64,000 nucleotides of DNA from an uncultured Clostridia bacterium (GCA_944386285.1 CALXAM010000058.1:1-64000); one strand, 5' to 3'; positions 8,259 to 18,938 are shown, counted from the stretch's first letter. Notes: a model not told the origin generated them from the sequence alone. A program made the numbers and translations.

Positions 8259-9284
8259 TCAATCCAAATTATATCGCGTTTTTATCTCATTTTGTGTATA
8301 CAGATGTTTTCTTGCCGGTCGCTTTCCATGCAAAAGCCAATCGGTTGTAATGGTAACCGCATCATGCCCTTGCTTAATGGGTTGTTGACAAATTGTTGCG
8401 TTGACAATACCGGATTGAATATATTCTTTGATGTTATCCGTATCGTCCACCGTAATAATTTTGATTTTTTTCTCTAAACCGCATTCTTTCACTGCACGGA
8501 TTCCGCCGTCAATGCCGCCTGCACAAAAATACAGTGCGTCCAGTTGATACGTGCAAAGCATCTCCTTCGTCACGCGATAGCCGATCTCGTTATCATCTTC
8601 GGTTTCAGCAACAGCTTTTACATGAATCCGTGGATAATCCTGTGCGCAGACTCCTGAAAAGCCATCCACACGCTGCTGATGGCCGAGGATAGAAGCAGAG
8701 CCCGTTAAAATTCCCACAGAAATCTCTCCTGCTGTAATCTGCCCGAGAATTTCCGCAGCAGTCTGACCGCTTCGAATATAGTTACAGCCAATGAAGCAAA
8801 GCTTTGAAAGACCTGTCACATCCATATTCAACGTGACAACTGCAAGATCTTGTTGTGCAATCTGATTTAGTTTCGCAATTACGCGCGGATCATTGATCGG
8901 CGTAATGACAAGTGCGTTGGGCGGTTCTTTCATAAGCTCATCAATTTTGTGAAGCTGTTCTTCTACAGAAAAGCCCGTCAGTTCAAACGTTTCGACTGTA
9001 ATACCGTAGGAACGAATCTCAGCCATTCCGCGCTGTATCCCAATTCTTATCTTCTCAAAAAAGGGGTTTTGCCCAGAGTTCAACAAAATATCAATCCGTA
9101 ATTTCCGCTTGGAAATCGCAAGTGCTTTTGCCACTGCATTTGGCTCATAATTTAACTCTTTTGCAATTCGGCGAACGTGCGCAGCCACCTCTGCATTGAC
9201 ACCCGGTCGATTATTCAGTGCACGATCCACTGTTCCCCGGGACACACCTGCTTTTTCAGCAATCATCCGTATGGTCACCGCCAT
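8259..9284 (-). CDS. LacI/GalR-family transcriptional regulator
   Basis: The 341-residue protein starts with a LacI helix-turn-helix (TIRMIAEKAGVSRGTVDRALNNRPGV) and a hinge helix (AVAKALA), followed by a periplasmic-binding-protein-like sugar sensor from about residue 60, close to the ribose-type PBP fold (FFEKIRIGIQRGMAE, ITVDDTDNIKEYI). Such proteins repress or activate sugar genes. No transporter or sugar-metabolism gene is adjacent, so the target is not in this window. ATG 9284 follows AAGGAGG; upstream ATG 9308 lies before this ribosome site. Confidence 0.9.
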   Translation of the reverse strand: MAVTIRMIAEKAGVSRGTVDRALNNRPGVNAEVAAHVRRIAKELNYEPNAVAKALAISKRKLRIDILLNSGQNPFFEKIRIGIQRGMAEIRSYGITVETFELTGFSVEEQLHKIDELMKEPPNALVITPINDPRVIAKLNQIAQQDLAVVTLNMDVTGLSKLCFIGCNYIRSGQTAAEILGQITAGEISVGILTGSASILGHQQRVDGFSGVCAQDYPRIHVKAVAETEDDNEIGYRVTKEMLCTYQLDALYFCAGGIDGGIRAVKECGLEKKIKIITVDDTDNIKEYIQSGIVNATICQQPIKQGHDAVTITTDWLLHGKRPARKHLYTQNEIKTRYNLD

Positions 9285-9315
9285 AAAACAACCTCCTTTC
9301 TTTTCCATTACGCTT

Positions 9316-9345
9316 ATTATATAATTCTGTTTGATGGCTTGTCAA
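9316..9345 (-). promoter_or_regulatory. Promoter of the LacI-type gene
   Basis: On the minus strand TTGACA (9345-9340), an 18-base spacer and TATAAT (9321-9316) precede the start codon by about 30 bases. Confidence 0.7.
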
Positions 9346-9364
9346 GGAATTGTCGATCCGACTA

Positions 9365-9396
9365 AAAATGCGTTTTGGAATTCCAAAACGCATTTT
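9365..9396 (-). terminator. Terminator after clpX
   Basis: A perfect 16+16 base palindrome (AAAATGCGTTTTGGAA and complement), four bases after the clpX stop in the direction of transcription, with T-runs at the ends. Confidence 0.85.
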
Positions 9397-9399
9397 CTC

Positions 9400-10683
<1,284 letters not shown>

Positions 10684-10695
10684 ACCCCTTTTTGC

Positions 10696-11277
10696 TTATC
10701 GTTTGGAAATAACCTTGTCGATGAGGCCGTATGCGCATGCTTCGTCCGCAGACATAAAATAGTCGCGCTCGCAATCGCGGGTGATCTCCTCCACCGATTT
10801 GCCGGTGTTCTCCGCAAGGATTTCATTCAAATGCTTTTTCATTTTGATGATCCGGTTTGCCTGAATCTCGATATCGGTTGCCTGACCCTGGCTGCCGCCG
10901 GACGGCTGGTGAATCATCACTTCACTGTTAGGCAGTGCGAAACGTTTGCCTTTTGCACCGCTCGAAAGCAGAAATGCGCCCATTGAAGCTGCCATGCCGA
11001 TGCAAATCGTAGACACATCACATTTGATATACTGCATTGTGTCATAGATTGCCATGCCGGCTGTGATCGAGCCGCCCGGGCTGTTAATATAGAGGCTGAT
11101 GTCCTTATCCGGGTCCTGACCCTCAAGATACAAAAGCTGCGCCACAACAAGCGATGCCGACGCATCATTGACTTCCTCACACAGCATGATAATACGGTCA
11201 TTTAACAACCGCGAAAAAATGTCATACGAACGCTCACTGTTGCCGGAACGTTCCACAACCATTGGGACTAAACTCAT
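10696..11277 (-). CDS. clpP: ClpP, ATP-dependent Clp protease proteolytic subunit
   Basis: The 193-residue serine protease has the catalytic triad contexts [11 protein letters not shown] (Ser), MIHQPSGG (His) and the Asp in RDCERDYFM. It assembles into a 14-mer degrading substrates delivered by ClpX. ATG 11277 follows GGAGAG and matches the usual N-terminus SLVPMVVE; the longer frame to 11382 runs into the tig intergenic region. Order tig-clpP-clpX is conserved. Confidence 0.98.
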   Translation of the reverse strand: MSLVPMVVERSGNSERSYDIFSRLLNDRIIMLCEEVNDASASLVVAQLLYLEGQDPDKDISLYINSPGGSITAGMAIYDTMQYIKCDVSTICIGMAASMGAFLLSSGAKGKRFALPNSEVMIHQPSGGSQGQATDIEIQANRIIKMKKHLNEILAENTGKSVEEITRDCERDYFMSADEACAYGLIDKVISKR

Positions 11278-11337
11278 TTTCTGAAACTCTCCTTTCAAAA
11301 AAGCGCAAAGTATGTCGAAATATTCGTTCAACGAAGA

Positions 11338-11383
11338 AATGTTTAACACATGAACTGCAAACGCCGCCCGTGTGTTAAACATT
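11338..11383 (-). repeat. Inverted repeat between tig and clpP
   Basis: AATGTTTAACACA (11338-11350) and TGTGTTAAACATT (11371-11383) are perfect 13-base arms around a 20-base GC-rich loop. No T-run follows, so it is not a normal terminator. A second small palindrome TTCGTT-G-AACGAA lies at about 11323-11335. No CtsR or CIRCE heat-shock operator is seen. It could be an mRNA processing or stabilising hairpin, or an operator for clpP. Confidence 0.6.
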
Positions 11384-11403
11384 CCCCTTCCTGAACGTAT
11401 TGA

Positions 11404-12684
11404 TTATTTTACGACAGCTGTCTCTTTCACAAGATCAACTGCTTTGTTGACAGCAACGTCTTTGCTAAGCTCTGCTGCTGCAATGTATTTTTTCACCTGA
11501 TCTGCTTCCATCTGATACATCTCAGCCAGTTTTTTGTACTCAGCTTCCAAGTCTTCGTCGGAAACGGTGATGTTTTCAACCTCTACGATTTTCTCAAGTG
11601 CCAGACGGATCTGCACGCGTTTTTTCGCCTGCTCTTCAAAGGTCTGACGGAACGAAGCGATCTCCATGCCGGTGTATTTCAGGTAAGTTTCAAGGTTCAT
11701 GCCCTGACCCTGCAAACGATAGTCAAAGTCGCGGACCATGTCGTCGATTGCTGCTTCGTACATCTCGTTCGGGATGTCTGCTTCCATGTTCTCGATCACT
11801 TTGTCGATCAGCTTGTTTTCGACGTCGGTGTCAGCAGCTTTTTCGTTCTGCTCTTCCATTTTTTTTCGGATATCCGCTTTCAGCTCGTCGAGCGTATCAA
11901 ACTCGCTGACGTCTTTTGCAAACTCATCGTCGAGTGCCGGTACTTCTTTTGCTTTGATCTCATGCAGTTTGCATTTGAACACTGCTTCTTTACCTTTTAA
12001 CTCTTCTGCGTGATACTCCTCCGGGAAGGTGACGTTTACGTCGAACTCATCGCCGATGTTGTGGTTTTCAAGCTGCGGCTCAAATCCCGGGATGAACTGG
12101 CCGGAACCCAAAGTCAGGCTGTATTTTTCTGCTTTGCCGCCCTCAAACGGAACGCCGTCTACAAAGCCTTCAAAGTCGAACACAACAGTGTCGCCGTTCT
12201 GAGAAGCACGGTCATCCACGTCGATCTGACGAGCGTTTCTGTCCTGCATTGCTTTTAAACGGTTGTCAACGTCTTCGTCGGTGACTTCTTTGACAGTTTT
12301 CTCTACTTCGATGCCTTTGTAATCTTTCACGGTAACTTCCGGTTTTACAACGCATACAGCAGTAAATGTCACGCCGTTTTTGGTATCTGCTTCTTTCATC
12401 TCGACTTCCGGACGAGCAACAACCTCGAGTTTAGACTCTTCGATTGCTTCTGCCAGTGCAGCCGGGTACAGATCGTTGATTGCATCCTCAAAGAAAACGC
12501 CCTCGCCATACAGTTTCTCAACCATTTTGCGCGGTGCTTTGCCCTGACGGAAGCCCGGAACATTGATTTTTTTGATGTTCTTTTTGTATGCTTTTTCGAT
12601 TGCTTTTTCAAACGCTTCTGCGTCGATGTGAATCGTCAGCTCATGTTTGTTTTTTTCGAGCTCTTTCGTTGCTGTTAAACTCAT
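11404..12684 (-). CDS. tig: Trigger factor, ribosome-bound chaperone and prolyl isomerase
   Basis: The 426-residue protein has the ribosome-binding tail signature GFRQGKAPRKMVEKLYGEGVF, a central FKBP-like PPIase domain (GDTVVFDFEGFVDG, LGSGQFIPGFE) and the long helical C-terminal chaperone arms. It binds nascent chains at the ribosomal exit. It is the first gene before clpP and clpX. Normal length; start after GGAGG. Confidence 0.97.
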   Translation of the reverse strand: MSLTATKELEKNKHELTIHIDAEAFEKAIEKAYKKNIKKINVPGFRQGKAPRKMVEKLYGEGVFFEDAINDLYPAALAEAIEESKLEVVARPEVEMKEADTKNGVTFTAVCVVKPEVTVKDYKGIEVEKTVKEVTDEDVDNRLKAMQDRNARQIDVDDRASQNGDTVVFDFEGFVDGVPFEGGKAEKYSLTLGSGQFIPGFEPQLENHNIGDEFDVNVTFPEEYHAEELKGKEAVFKCKLHEIKAKEVPALDDEFAKDVSEFDTLDELKADIRKKMEEQNEKAADTDVENKLIDKVIENMEADIPNEMYEAAIDDMVRDFDYRLQGQGMNLETYLKYTGMEIASFRQTFEEQAKKRVQIRLALEKIVEVENITVSDEDLEAEYKKLAEMYQMEADQVKKYIAAAELSKDVAVNKAVDLVKETAVVK

Positions 12685-12756
12685 ATTCGTCCTCCATATG
12701 AAACGTTGTCATACGGCAGTTTTTGATCTTTTCTATACTGCCGCAGTTTACGTTTT

Positions 12757-12786
12757 ATTATACCATACCCGTTTTCAGAAAAGCAA
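12757..12786 (-). promoter_or_regulatory. Promoter of tig
   Basis: On the minus strand TTGCTT (12786-12781), 18 bases, TATAAT (12762-12757). The roughly 70-base leader contains a small hairpin with arms CGGCAGT/ACTGCCG. Confidence 0.6.
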
Positions 12787-12848
12787 GCGAAATCCGCGAA
12801 ATTCTGCGGCTTTGCGCGACTTTTTCAAAAAGCGAGCGTAAAAACCTC

Positions 12849-13541
12849 TCAAAACTCCACCTCAACCGGTGTAAAATCAATATAATCACACGACACGAGG
12901 CGCAGATCAATCCCCTGATACTCGCCGTCAATCGCATAGCGATGACCATTGCCGTGGATGTGTCCGTAATAACAGCGCTTGACGCCGTACTCCTTGAGCA
13001 CATCGAGGATCTCCGTGCACTCATAGATATAGTAAGCCGGCGGATAGTGCATGAACACAATCGGTTCGCCGCCCAGTTTTTTTCCGGCTTCCAGCGAAAG
13101 CCGCAGTCTGCCGGCCTCGCGGTTTAAGACCTTCTTGTCCACCTGCTCGCCGTGTTCGCTCACCCAGCCGCGTGTACCGCAGATAACGTGATGCTCTCCG
13201 ACCTTAAACGCATTATTAAAGAGAAACGACAGCGTATCAAAGCCGTTTTGTTCAAAAAACGAAATCGTCTTTGCATAGGTGGAAAACCAGTAATCGTGAT
13301 TGCCGCGGAGAATGATCTTTTTGCCGTTTAACCCGTTTAGAAACGCGAAGTCGGCCTTTGCCTCTGCAAGCGACATCCCCCACGAAATATCGCCGCCGAC
13401 AACCACCATATCTTCATCGGAAACAACGCGGTTCCAGTTTTCCTCAAGCCGTGCGACATGGTCATGCCAGCCTTTAAAAATATCCATCGGTTTATCGCAT
13501 CCGAATGACAAATGCGGATCGCTGATGGTGTAAAGCCGCAC
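12849..13541 (-). CDS. Calcineurin-like metallophosphoesterase
   Basis: The 230-residue enzyme shows the dimetal phosphoesterase motifs in order: DPHLSFG (D-x-H), GGDISWG (GD), GNHDYW (GNHD), then a late HYPP histidine and YGHIHG (GHxH). The family hydrolyses phosphoesters in the cytoplasm; this Firmicutes subgroup has no assigned substrate. It is last in the rplS-thrC gene series, 37 bases after thrC. The start is GTG at 13541 after a GGGGG-rich site. Confidence 0.88.
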   Translation of the reverse strand: MRLYTISDPHLSFGCDKPMDIFKGWHDHVARLEENWNRVVSDEDMVVVGGDISWGMSLAEAKADFAFLNGLNGKKIILRGNHDYWFSTYAKTISFFEQNGFDTLSFLFNNAFKVGEHHVICGTRGWVSEHGEQVDKKVLNREAGRLRLSLEAGKKLGGEPIVFMHYPPAYYIYECTEILDVLKEYGVKRCYYGHIHGNGHRYAIDGEYQGIDLRLVSCDYIDFTPVEVEF

Positions 13542-13578
13542 TGGTTTTCCCCCTTTCTGACTTTGATATCAAAGCAGC

Positions 13579-15069
13579 TTACAGATTAAGCATCTCTGCA
13601 ACCGTTTCTTTGATGTTCTCACGCGGAATCGAGCCGGTGAAACGCACCGGTTTTTCTTTTAATTCACTGAGCGCTTTTGGCACCGGAAGACCAGACAGTC
13701 TGCAGAGCGTGTCGATCTGGTCATACTCATCTTCCGGCAGTTCATCATACACAGCGCTTAACACGCTCTGTGCAAATTTATACGGATTTGCTGTCGATGC
13801 AATCAGCGTGAGCGTATCGTCGCCTGTTTCCTTTTTATAGTCCTCATAGACCGAAACCGCTACCGCTGTATGCGTGTCGCACAGATACGATTCTTCTTCA
13901 AATGCTTCACGAATCGTTTCTTTGGTGCGGGTGTCGTCACAGCATCCGCCATAGAAATGTTCAGACAGCTTTTCTTTGACTTCGTCGCTGATTGTAAATG
14001 TACCCGTTTTTGCGAGCGAATCATACCATGCGCGCACCTGTACGTCGTCCTCGCCGCACAGATCATACAGTAAGCGCTCCAGGTTCGACGAAATCAGAAT
14101 ATCCATCGACGGGGAGATCGTTGCATGGAACGCGCGGTTTTTATCGTATGTGCCGGTGCGAATGAAATCGGTAAGCACATTGTTTTCGTTTGATGCGCAG
14201 ATAAGTTTTCCAAACGGCACACCCATTTTCTTTGCATAATATGCCGCCAAGATATTGCCAAAGTTGCCGGTCGGTACGCAGACATTCACCGTGTCGCCCA
14301 GTTTGATCGTTTCATCCTGCACAAGCTGTGCATATGCGGCGACATAATAAACCACCTGCGGCACGAGGCGTCCCCAGTTAATGGAGTTCGCCGAAGAAAA
14401 CTGCTTTCCGTTTTTCTCCATGGATGCACGCAGTTCTTCGTCCACAAAAATTGTTTTGACGGCAGTTTGTGCATCGTCAAAATTGCCTTTGATTGCGCAG
14501 ACGGCGACGTTTTCGCCCTCCTGCGTGGTCATCTGGCGTTTCTGCATCGGGCTTACACCGTCTTCCGGATAGAACACGATCATACGAGTGCCCGGCACGT
14601 CGCAGAAGCCCTCAAGCGCCGCTTTTCCGGTATCGCCGGACGTTGCCACCAGAATGACAATTTCATTTTCGCAGTGCTGAATCTGGGCGGAGGTGGTGAG
14701 CAGATGCGGCAGGATCTGAAGCGCCATATCTTTAAACGCGCAGGTCGGACCGTGCCAAAGTTCGAGCATCTGTGCGGTGTCGTTTAACTCCTCAATTCGA
14801 ATAATCGAATCGGAACCGAATTTTTTCGCGGAATACGCACGCTCCACGCATGAAACGAGCTGTTCATCGGAAAAATCGCTCAAAAACAGCGACAGCACTT
14901 CGATGGCGCGCTCCTGGTACGGCTTTTCGGAAAGTCCCTCGAGATCGTCAAGCGTCAGTTCCGGAAATGACTCCGGCACAAACAGTCCGCCGTCTGCGGA
15001 AAGACCTTTTAAAATCGCTTCGGATGCGCTCACGCGCACCGCACTGTCCCGTGTACTTTTAAACATCAT
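13579..15069 (-). CDS. thrC: Threonine synthase
   Basis: The 496-residue enzyme belongs to the longer fungal/enterobacterial-type threonine synthases. The PLP lysine is in GPTCAFKDMALQ near residue 110; LVATSGDTGKAAL and VPTGNFGNILAAYYAKKMG are the phosphate- and substrate-binding loops. It converts O-phosphohomoserine to threonine. No other threonine-pathway gene is nearby. It overlaps the dipeptidase gene by 11 bases, showing cotranscription. Confidence 0.95.
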   Translation of the reverse strand: MMFKSTRDSAVRVSASEAILKGLSADGGLFVPESFPELTLDDLEGLSEKPYQERAIEVLSLFLSDFSDEQLVSCVERAYSAKKFGSDSIIRIEELNDTAQMLELWHGPTCAFKDMALQILPHLLTTSAQIQHCENEIVILVATSGDTGKAALEGFCDVPGTRMIVFYPEDGVSPMQKRQMTTQEGENVAVCAIKGNFDDAQTAVKTIFVDEELRASMEKNGKQFSSANSINWGRLVPQVVYYVAAYAQLVQDETIKLGDTVNVCVPTGNFGNILAAYYAKKMGVPFGKLICASNENNVLTDFIRTGTYDKNRAFHATISPSMDILISSNLERLLYDLCGEDDVQVRAWYDSLAKTGTFTISDEVKEKLSEHFYGGCCDDTRTKETIREAFEEESYLCDTHTAVAVSVYEDYKKETGDDTLTLIASTANPYKFAQSVLSAVYDELPEDEYDQIDTLCRLSGLPVPKALSELKEKPVRFTGSIPRENIKETVAEMLNL

Positions 15070-16015
15070 ACAAAATCACCCTCCGTCCGAGCGTCCGTTT
15101 AAAAAATGACGCTGCGTTTTCATAAAACAATCGGTCAGCAACCGTTTGATCGTACCATTTTACCACACTTTCATACAAGGTGGCAAGCTTTTGCGCAGAG
15201 TTTGCAAACGAAGGCATCACCGCACCGTCAAAATCGGTGCCGACAGCAACCGTTCGAATACCGCCTAACGAAAGCATCCGGTCAAGATGGCGGTGCACGT
15301 CTTCCTCGGTGCAGTCCGTTTCACCGTTTAAAAACAGCGGATATAAGTTAATTCCGCAAATGCCGCCGCGCCGCACAATTTCTAAAAACTGTGCATCCGT
15401 GAGATTGCGCGGATGACTGCATACCGCACGCAGATTCGAATGTGTACACAAAAGCGGACCATCGTCAAACGAAAATACATCATCGACACTCTGGTCGTTC
15501 ATATGCGAAAGATCAGGAAGGATGTTGACTTCCCGCATCTGCGCAAGGCACGCTTTTCCGAATGCGGTAAGCCGTTTTTGTGAACCGACACCGCCTGCCA
15601 AGTCGTTTTCACCGTTCCAGACGAGCGTGAGCATCCTCACCCCGCGTCTCGCGAGTTCTGCCACCCGTGACACATCGCCGCCGAGCACCGTTGCGCCTTC
15701 TACAGAAAGCATCGCCTGGCACACACCGGGCGTTTCCGCTCCGTCTGGATCATAAAGCGTAATCTGTTCAGGGAACTGCCGCAATGTTGCGCAAAAAAGT
15801 GCTTCCATTTTGCAAAACCGCTCCCATGCCGCCTCACCCACGACATCGCTTTCGATAAAGCAGGCAAACGTCTGCACCCATGGGATACCGAGCGCATTCA
15901 CCCGCTCAAGGTCAAAATGACCACCATTTTTTATGATCGGCTCACCGCAGTCGATGCATCGAGCCAATGTGTCGCAATGTAAATCAAAAATACGTATCGG
16001 AACCACTCCCGTCAA
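15059..16015 (-). CDS. Membrane dipeptidase-type peptidase (M19 family)
   Basis: The 318-residue protein has the M19 zinc ligands and context: DLHCDTL (H-x-D) at about residue 12, a Glu in MLSVEGA, DLSHMND, THSNLRAVCSHPRNL and VGTDFDG. M19 enzymes cleave dipeptides and are often cytoplasmic in Firmicutes; no signal peptide is present. The stated start overlaps the rnhB-yraN fusion by 32 bases. A GTG a few codons downstream could be used instead. Confidence 0.9.
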   Translation of the reverse strand: MTGVVPIRIFDLHCDTLARCIDCGEPIIKNGGHFDLERVNALGIPWVQTFACFIESDVVGEAAWERFCKMEALFCATLRQFPEQITLYDPDGAETPGVCQAMLSVEGATVLGGDVSRVAELARRGVRMLTLVWNGENDLAGGVGSQKRLTAFGKACLAQMREVNILPDLSHMNDQSVDDVFSFDDGPLLCTHSNLRAVCSHPRNLTDAQFLEIVRRGGICGINLYPLFLNGETDCTEEDVHRHLDRMLSLGGIRTVAVGTDFDGAVMPSFANSAQKLATLYESVVKWYDQTVADRLFYENAASFFKRTLGRRVILYDV

Positions 16016-16970
16016 ATGCCTGCTCTAAATATACAATCTTCGATGGTGTTTTTAGTTCTCCCGCCGAAAAATAGACAGACGCCGCATCAAACCGCAAAAA
16101 CGTACAATCCGGATGCGTCTGCGCATAGACAGCAGCGGCCTTGATCAGCTTTTTCTGCTTCGACGGCGTGATGGACGCTTCCGGCGTGATCTTCGTGCTC
16201 CATTTGCGCGATTTCACCTCGACAAACGCGGTGATATTGCCGTTTCTTGCGACAATGTCGATCTCACCGTGCGGTGCGGCATGAAAGTTTGTTTCTAAGA
16301 TCGTATAGCCTTTTGCGCGAAGGAAATCACAGACTGCCTGCTCGCCCGCTTCACCGCGCTGTGCGGCAGGACTTTTTTCGCCCGGCGTATATTTTTTCAA
16401 AAACGATTTTCGGTGCACCGGCGAAATGCCGAACGCATCCAAACATTGATAGTGAAGCGCCGTGCCGTATCCCTTGTGCTTTTCAAACTGATACTGCGGA
16501 TAGTCCTCCGCCAGCTGCTTCATATAACGGTCACGGGCCACTTTTGCAAGAATCGAAGCCGCCGCAATCGATGCGGAAGTCGCATCACCTTTGACGACAC
16601 ACTCCGCCGGAACAAGAAGCGGCGGCATTTGATTCCCGTCCACTAATACATACGACGGCGAAACACTCAGTCCCTCGACGGCGCGCTTCATCGCCAGAAA
16701 TGTGGCGTTTAAAATATTATATGTGTCAATTTCCTCGACAGAAGCGGTCGCAATGCAATAGGCGACAGACTGTTCACAAATCACATCAAACAGCGCTTCC
16801 CTCTTTTTCTCAGAAAGCTTTTTCGAGTCGTTTAATCCTTCGATCACGGCATCCGGTTTTAAAATGACCGCCGCCGCATACACATCGCCTGCCAACGGGC
16901 CGCGTCCCGCCTCATCGATACCGCACAAAAACGGCGTGTCGAACGTTTTGTCATACGAAAACAAATCCAT
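15984..16970 (-). CDS. rnhB: Fusion of ribonuclease HII and YraN (UPF0102) nuclease-fold protein
   Basis: Residues 1-200 are ribonuclease HII: GIDEAGRGPLAG, NDSKKLS, VLVDGNQ and EKHKGYGT carry the acidic metal ligands. It removes ribonucleotides and RNA primers from DNA. Residues about 205-320 are a complete YraN domain with GEAGEQAVCDFLRAKGY, the GEIDIV and FVEVKSR motifs of the restriction-endonuclease-like fold. In most Firmicutes rnhB and yraN are adjacent separate genes; here one 328-residue frame covers both with a short linker (TPGEKSPAAQ). No stop or frameshift is visible. Confidence 0.93.
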   Translation of the reverse strand: MDLFSYDKTFDTPFLCGIDEAGRGPLAGDVYAAAVILKPDAVIEGLNDSKKLSEKKREALFDVICEQSVAYCIATASVEEIDTYNILNATFLAMKRAVEGLSVSPSYVLVDGNQMPPLLVPAECVVKGDATSASIAAASILAKVARDRYMKQLAEDYPQYQFEKHKGYGTALHYQCLDAFGISPVHRKSFLKKYTPGEKSPAAQRGEAGEQAVCDFLRAKGYTILETNFHAAPHGEIDIVARNGNITAFVEVKSRKWSTKITPEASITPSKQKKLIKAAAVYAQTHPDCTFLRFDAASVYFSAGELKTPSKIVYLEQAFDGSGSDTYF

Positions 16971-16972
16971 TG

Positions 16973-17863
16973 TTATTCCTCCGGCGGCTCTTCAAACGTG
17001 ATCTTGCCAAGTTTGCCGCCGCGGTATTCATCCATGACAGTGATTGCCGCACGTTCGGTATTCACTTCACCGCCCGAAATAAGCATACCGCGCTTTCTGC
17101 CGGCTAACTCCAACAGTTCATAGCCGTCAAGGCCGTCAAGCTCTGTCATTTTAAACCGCTCGACGAGTCGCTGCGGATAATGATCAGCAAGATAAGATAA
17201 AAGCCGCATCGCAAGCAGCTCGATATCAACGACACCGTCTTTGACCGCACCGGTAAATGCCAGTTTTTCGCCGACCAGCGGATCTTCAAACTTCGGCCAG
17301 AGTACACCCGGCATATCTAAAAGCTCCACATCTTTGTCAAGGCTTACCCACTGTTTGCCGCGCGTAACGCCTGGACGGTCTTCCGCTTTCGCTCGCTTTG
17401 CACCTGCCACGCGGTTGATAAACGACGATTTACCGACATTCGGCACGCCCACTACCATGATCCGGATCATGCGGCCTGCCATGCCCTGTGCTTCGCGTCT
17501 GGCAATCAGCGAGGCAAGCGTCTGTTTAACAAGCGGCAGAAACGCCGAAATGCCTGCGCCTGTTTTACAGTCGCACGCGAGCGCCGGCACACCGATTTTC
17601 TTATAATAGGAAAGCCACCGCTTTGTCGCCGCAGGGTCAGCGTTATCACATTTATTCAAAACGATCATGCGCGGTTTTGCTTCGATCCAGCGGTCAAGTT
17701 CTGGATTGCGGCTGCTCTGCGGAATGCGCGCATCCGTGATTTCAAGTACCAAATCGACAAGCTTTAAGTTCGCGCCGATCAAACGTCTTGTTTTTGCCAT
17801 ATGGCCGGGAAACCATTGAATCGAAGGGATCTCGATTCCGCGGGATTCCATCATTTCTTCCAT
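16973..17863 (-). CDS. rbgA: Ribosome biogenesis GTPase RbgA (YlqF)
   Basis: The 296-residue GTPase is circularly permuted: NKCDNAD (G4) comes first, then GVPNVGKSSF (G1) and DMPG (G3). The start IQWFPGHMAKT is diagnostic of YlqF/RbgA, which helps assemble the large ribosomal subunit at the L6/L27 region. It sits between lepB and rnhB, the usual order. Two bases separate it from the fusion gene. Confidence 0.96.
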   Translation of the reverse strand: MEEMMESRGIEIPSIQWFPGHMAKTRRLIGANLKLVDLVLEITDARIPQSSRNPELDRWIEAKPRMIVLNKCDNADPAATKRWLSYYKKIGVPALACDCKTGAGISAFLPLVKQTLASLIARREAQGMAGRMIRIMVVGVPNVGKSSFINRVAGAKRAKAEDRPGVTRGKQWVSLDKDVELLDMPGVLWPKFEDPLVGEKLAFTGAVKDGVVDIELLAMRLLSYLADHYPQRLVERFKMTELDGLDGYELLELAGRKRGMLISGGEVNTERAAITVMDEYRGGKLGKITFEEPPEE

Positions 17864-17884
17864 GTCTGTTTCCTCCGTTTTCTA

Positions 17885-18487
17885 TTATCCGATTGTTCCA
17901 AACGCATCGAGCGGCCAAATACGGAAAAACGCTTTTCCGAATACATTCTCAACCGGTACAATGCCCACAGCCGCCGCTCGCGAGTCAAGCGAATTATTCC
18001 GATTGTCACCCATCACAAATACATAGCCATCCGGAATAGTCACAGGCAACTGTGTATTTCCGCCCATATAGCTCGGCTGTTGCATTGCTTCCGTGAGATA
18101 CGGCTCCTCTATCGCTTCTCCGTTTATCGTTACTTCATTTGCCGTATAATCAATATCAATCGTATCTCCTGCAACTGCAATGACACGTTTCACTAACGGA
18201 AGATCATTCTCACGGTGAATGACAACAATATCGCCACGAGAAAGCTCCGTATAAAGCGGCGTTGTAAGAATCCGATCATTATGATGAAGTGTATCTACCA
18301 TGGAGTTGCCATCTACCACCATCACACGCACAACAAATGTATTTAAAAGCAATACAATTCCAACTGCAATGGCAATGGTCAAAACCCAGCTCAAAATTTC
18401 CTTTTTCAAATTCAGCGGCTCTTTTTCCTTCTTTCCTGTCGCCACTTCCTGTGCTGCCATTTTCTTTTGTTTGGTTGAAACGCGCAT
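17885..18487 (-). CDS. lepB: Signal peptidase I
   Basis: The 200-residue enzyme has one N-terminal membrane anchor (about residues 30-50), the Ser nucleophile in DGNSMVDTL, the Lys base in LVKRVIAVAGD, and GDNRNNSLDSR near the C-terminus. It cleaves signal peptides on the outer membrane face. ATG 18487 follows AAGGAGG; the longer frame to 18685 runs over rplS. It lies between rplS and rbgA. Confidence 0.96.
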   Translation of the reverse strand: MRVSTKQKKMAAQEVATGKKEKEPLNLKKEILSWVLTIAIAVGIVLLLNTFVVRVMVVDGNSMVDTLHHNDRILTTPLYTELSRGDIVVIHRENDLPLVKRVIAVAGDTIDIDYTANEVTINGEAIEEPYLTEAMQQPSYMGGNTQLPVTIPDGYVFVMGDNRNNSLDSRAAAVGIVPVENVFGKAFFRIWPLDAFGTIG

Positions 18488-18515
18488 CAAAAGTCCTCCT
18501 TCAGATGAAGATCCT

Positions 18516-18550
18516 AAAATAACAAAAGGGACGGAATGAACCGCCCCTTT
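18516..18550 (-). terminator. Terminator or attenuator between rplS and lepB
   Basis: On the minus strand AAAGGGGCGG-TTCATT-CCGTCCCTTT is followed by TGTTATTTT. Its strength suggests rplS is partly uncoupled from lepB. Confidence 0.7.
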
Positions 18551-18590
18551 CTCACCCATCTCGAGTACCGAACGGTACCAGACGCTGTGT

Positions 18591-18938
18591 TTAGTTTTTG
18601 ATTTTGTTTTTGACTTTTGCAGCCTTGCCAACGCGACCACGCAGGTAGTACAATTTTGCACGGCGAACATGACCGTTTCTAACAATCTCTACTTTTGCAA
18701 CATTCGGAGAATGTACCGGGAAAACTCTCTCGATACCGCAGCCATGTGCGAGGCGGCGAACTGTAAATGTCTCCTGAATGCCACCGTGTTTCATTGCAAT
18801 GACAGTGCCTTCAAAGATCTGAATTCTCTCTTTGTCGCCCTCTTTGATTTTGCAGTGTACTTTAACCGTATCACCGATTTCCATTGCCGGTTTGTTCTCT
18901 TTCATGCTTGCGCCAGCAATCAGTTTCAATGCGTCCAT
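18591..18938 (-). CDS. rplS: 50S ribosomal protein L19
   Basis: The 115-residue protein shows the L19 text: [64 protein letters not shown] and [19 protein letters not shown]. It sits at the 30S-50S interface. ATG 18938 follows GGGAGGAAC. It begins the rplS-lepB-rbgA-rnhB series. Confidence 0.97.
   Translation of the reverse strand: MDALKLIAGASMKENKPAMEIGDTVKVHCKIKEGDKERIQIFEGTVIAMKHGGIQETFTVRRLAHGCGIERVFPVHSPNVAKVEIVRNGHVRRAKLYYLRGRVGKAAKVKNKIKN

Noticed and set aside
11278-11403. CtsR or CIRCE heat-shock operator before clpP
   Set aside because: Neither the GGTCAAA tandem heptamers nor TTAGCACTC-N9-GAGTGCTAA is found; only an unrelated inverted repeat is there.
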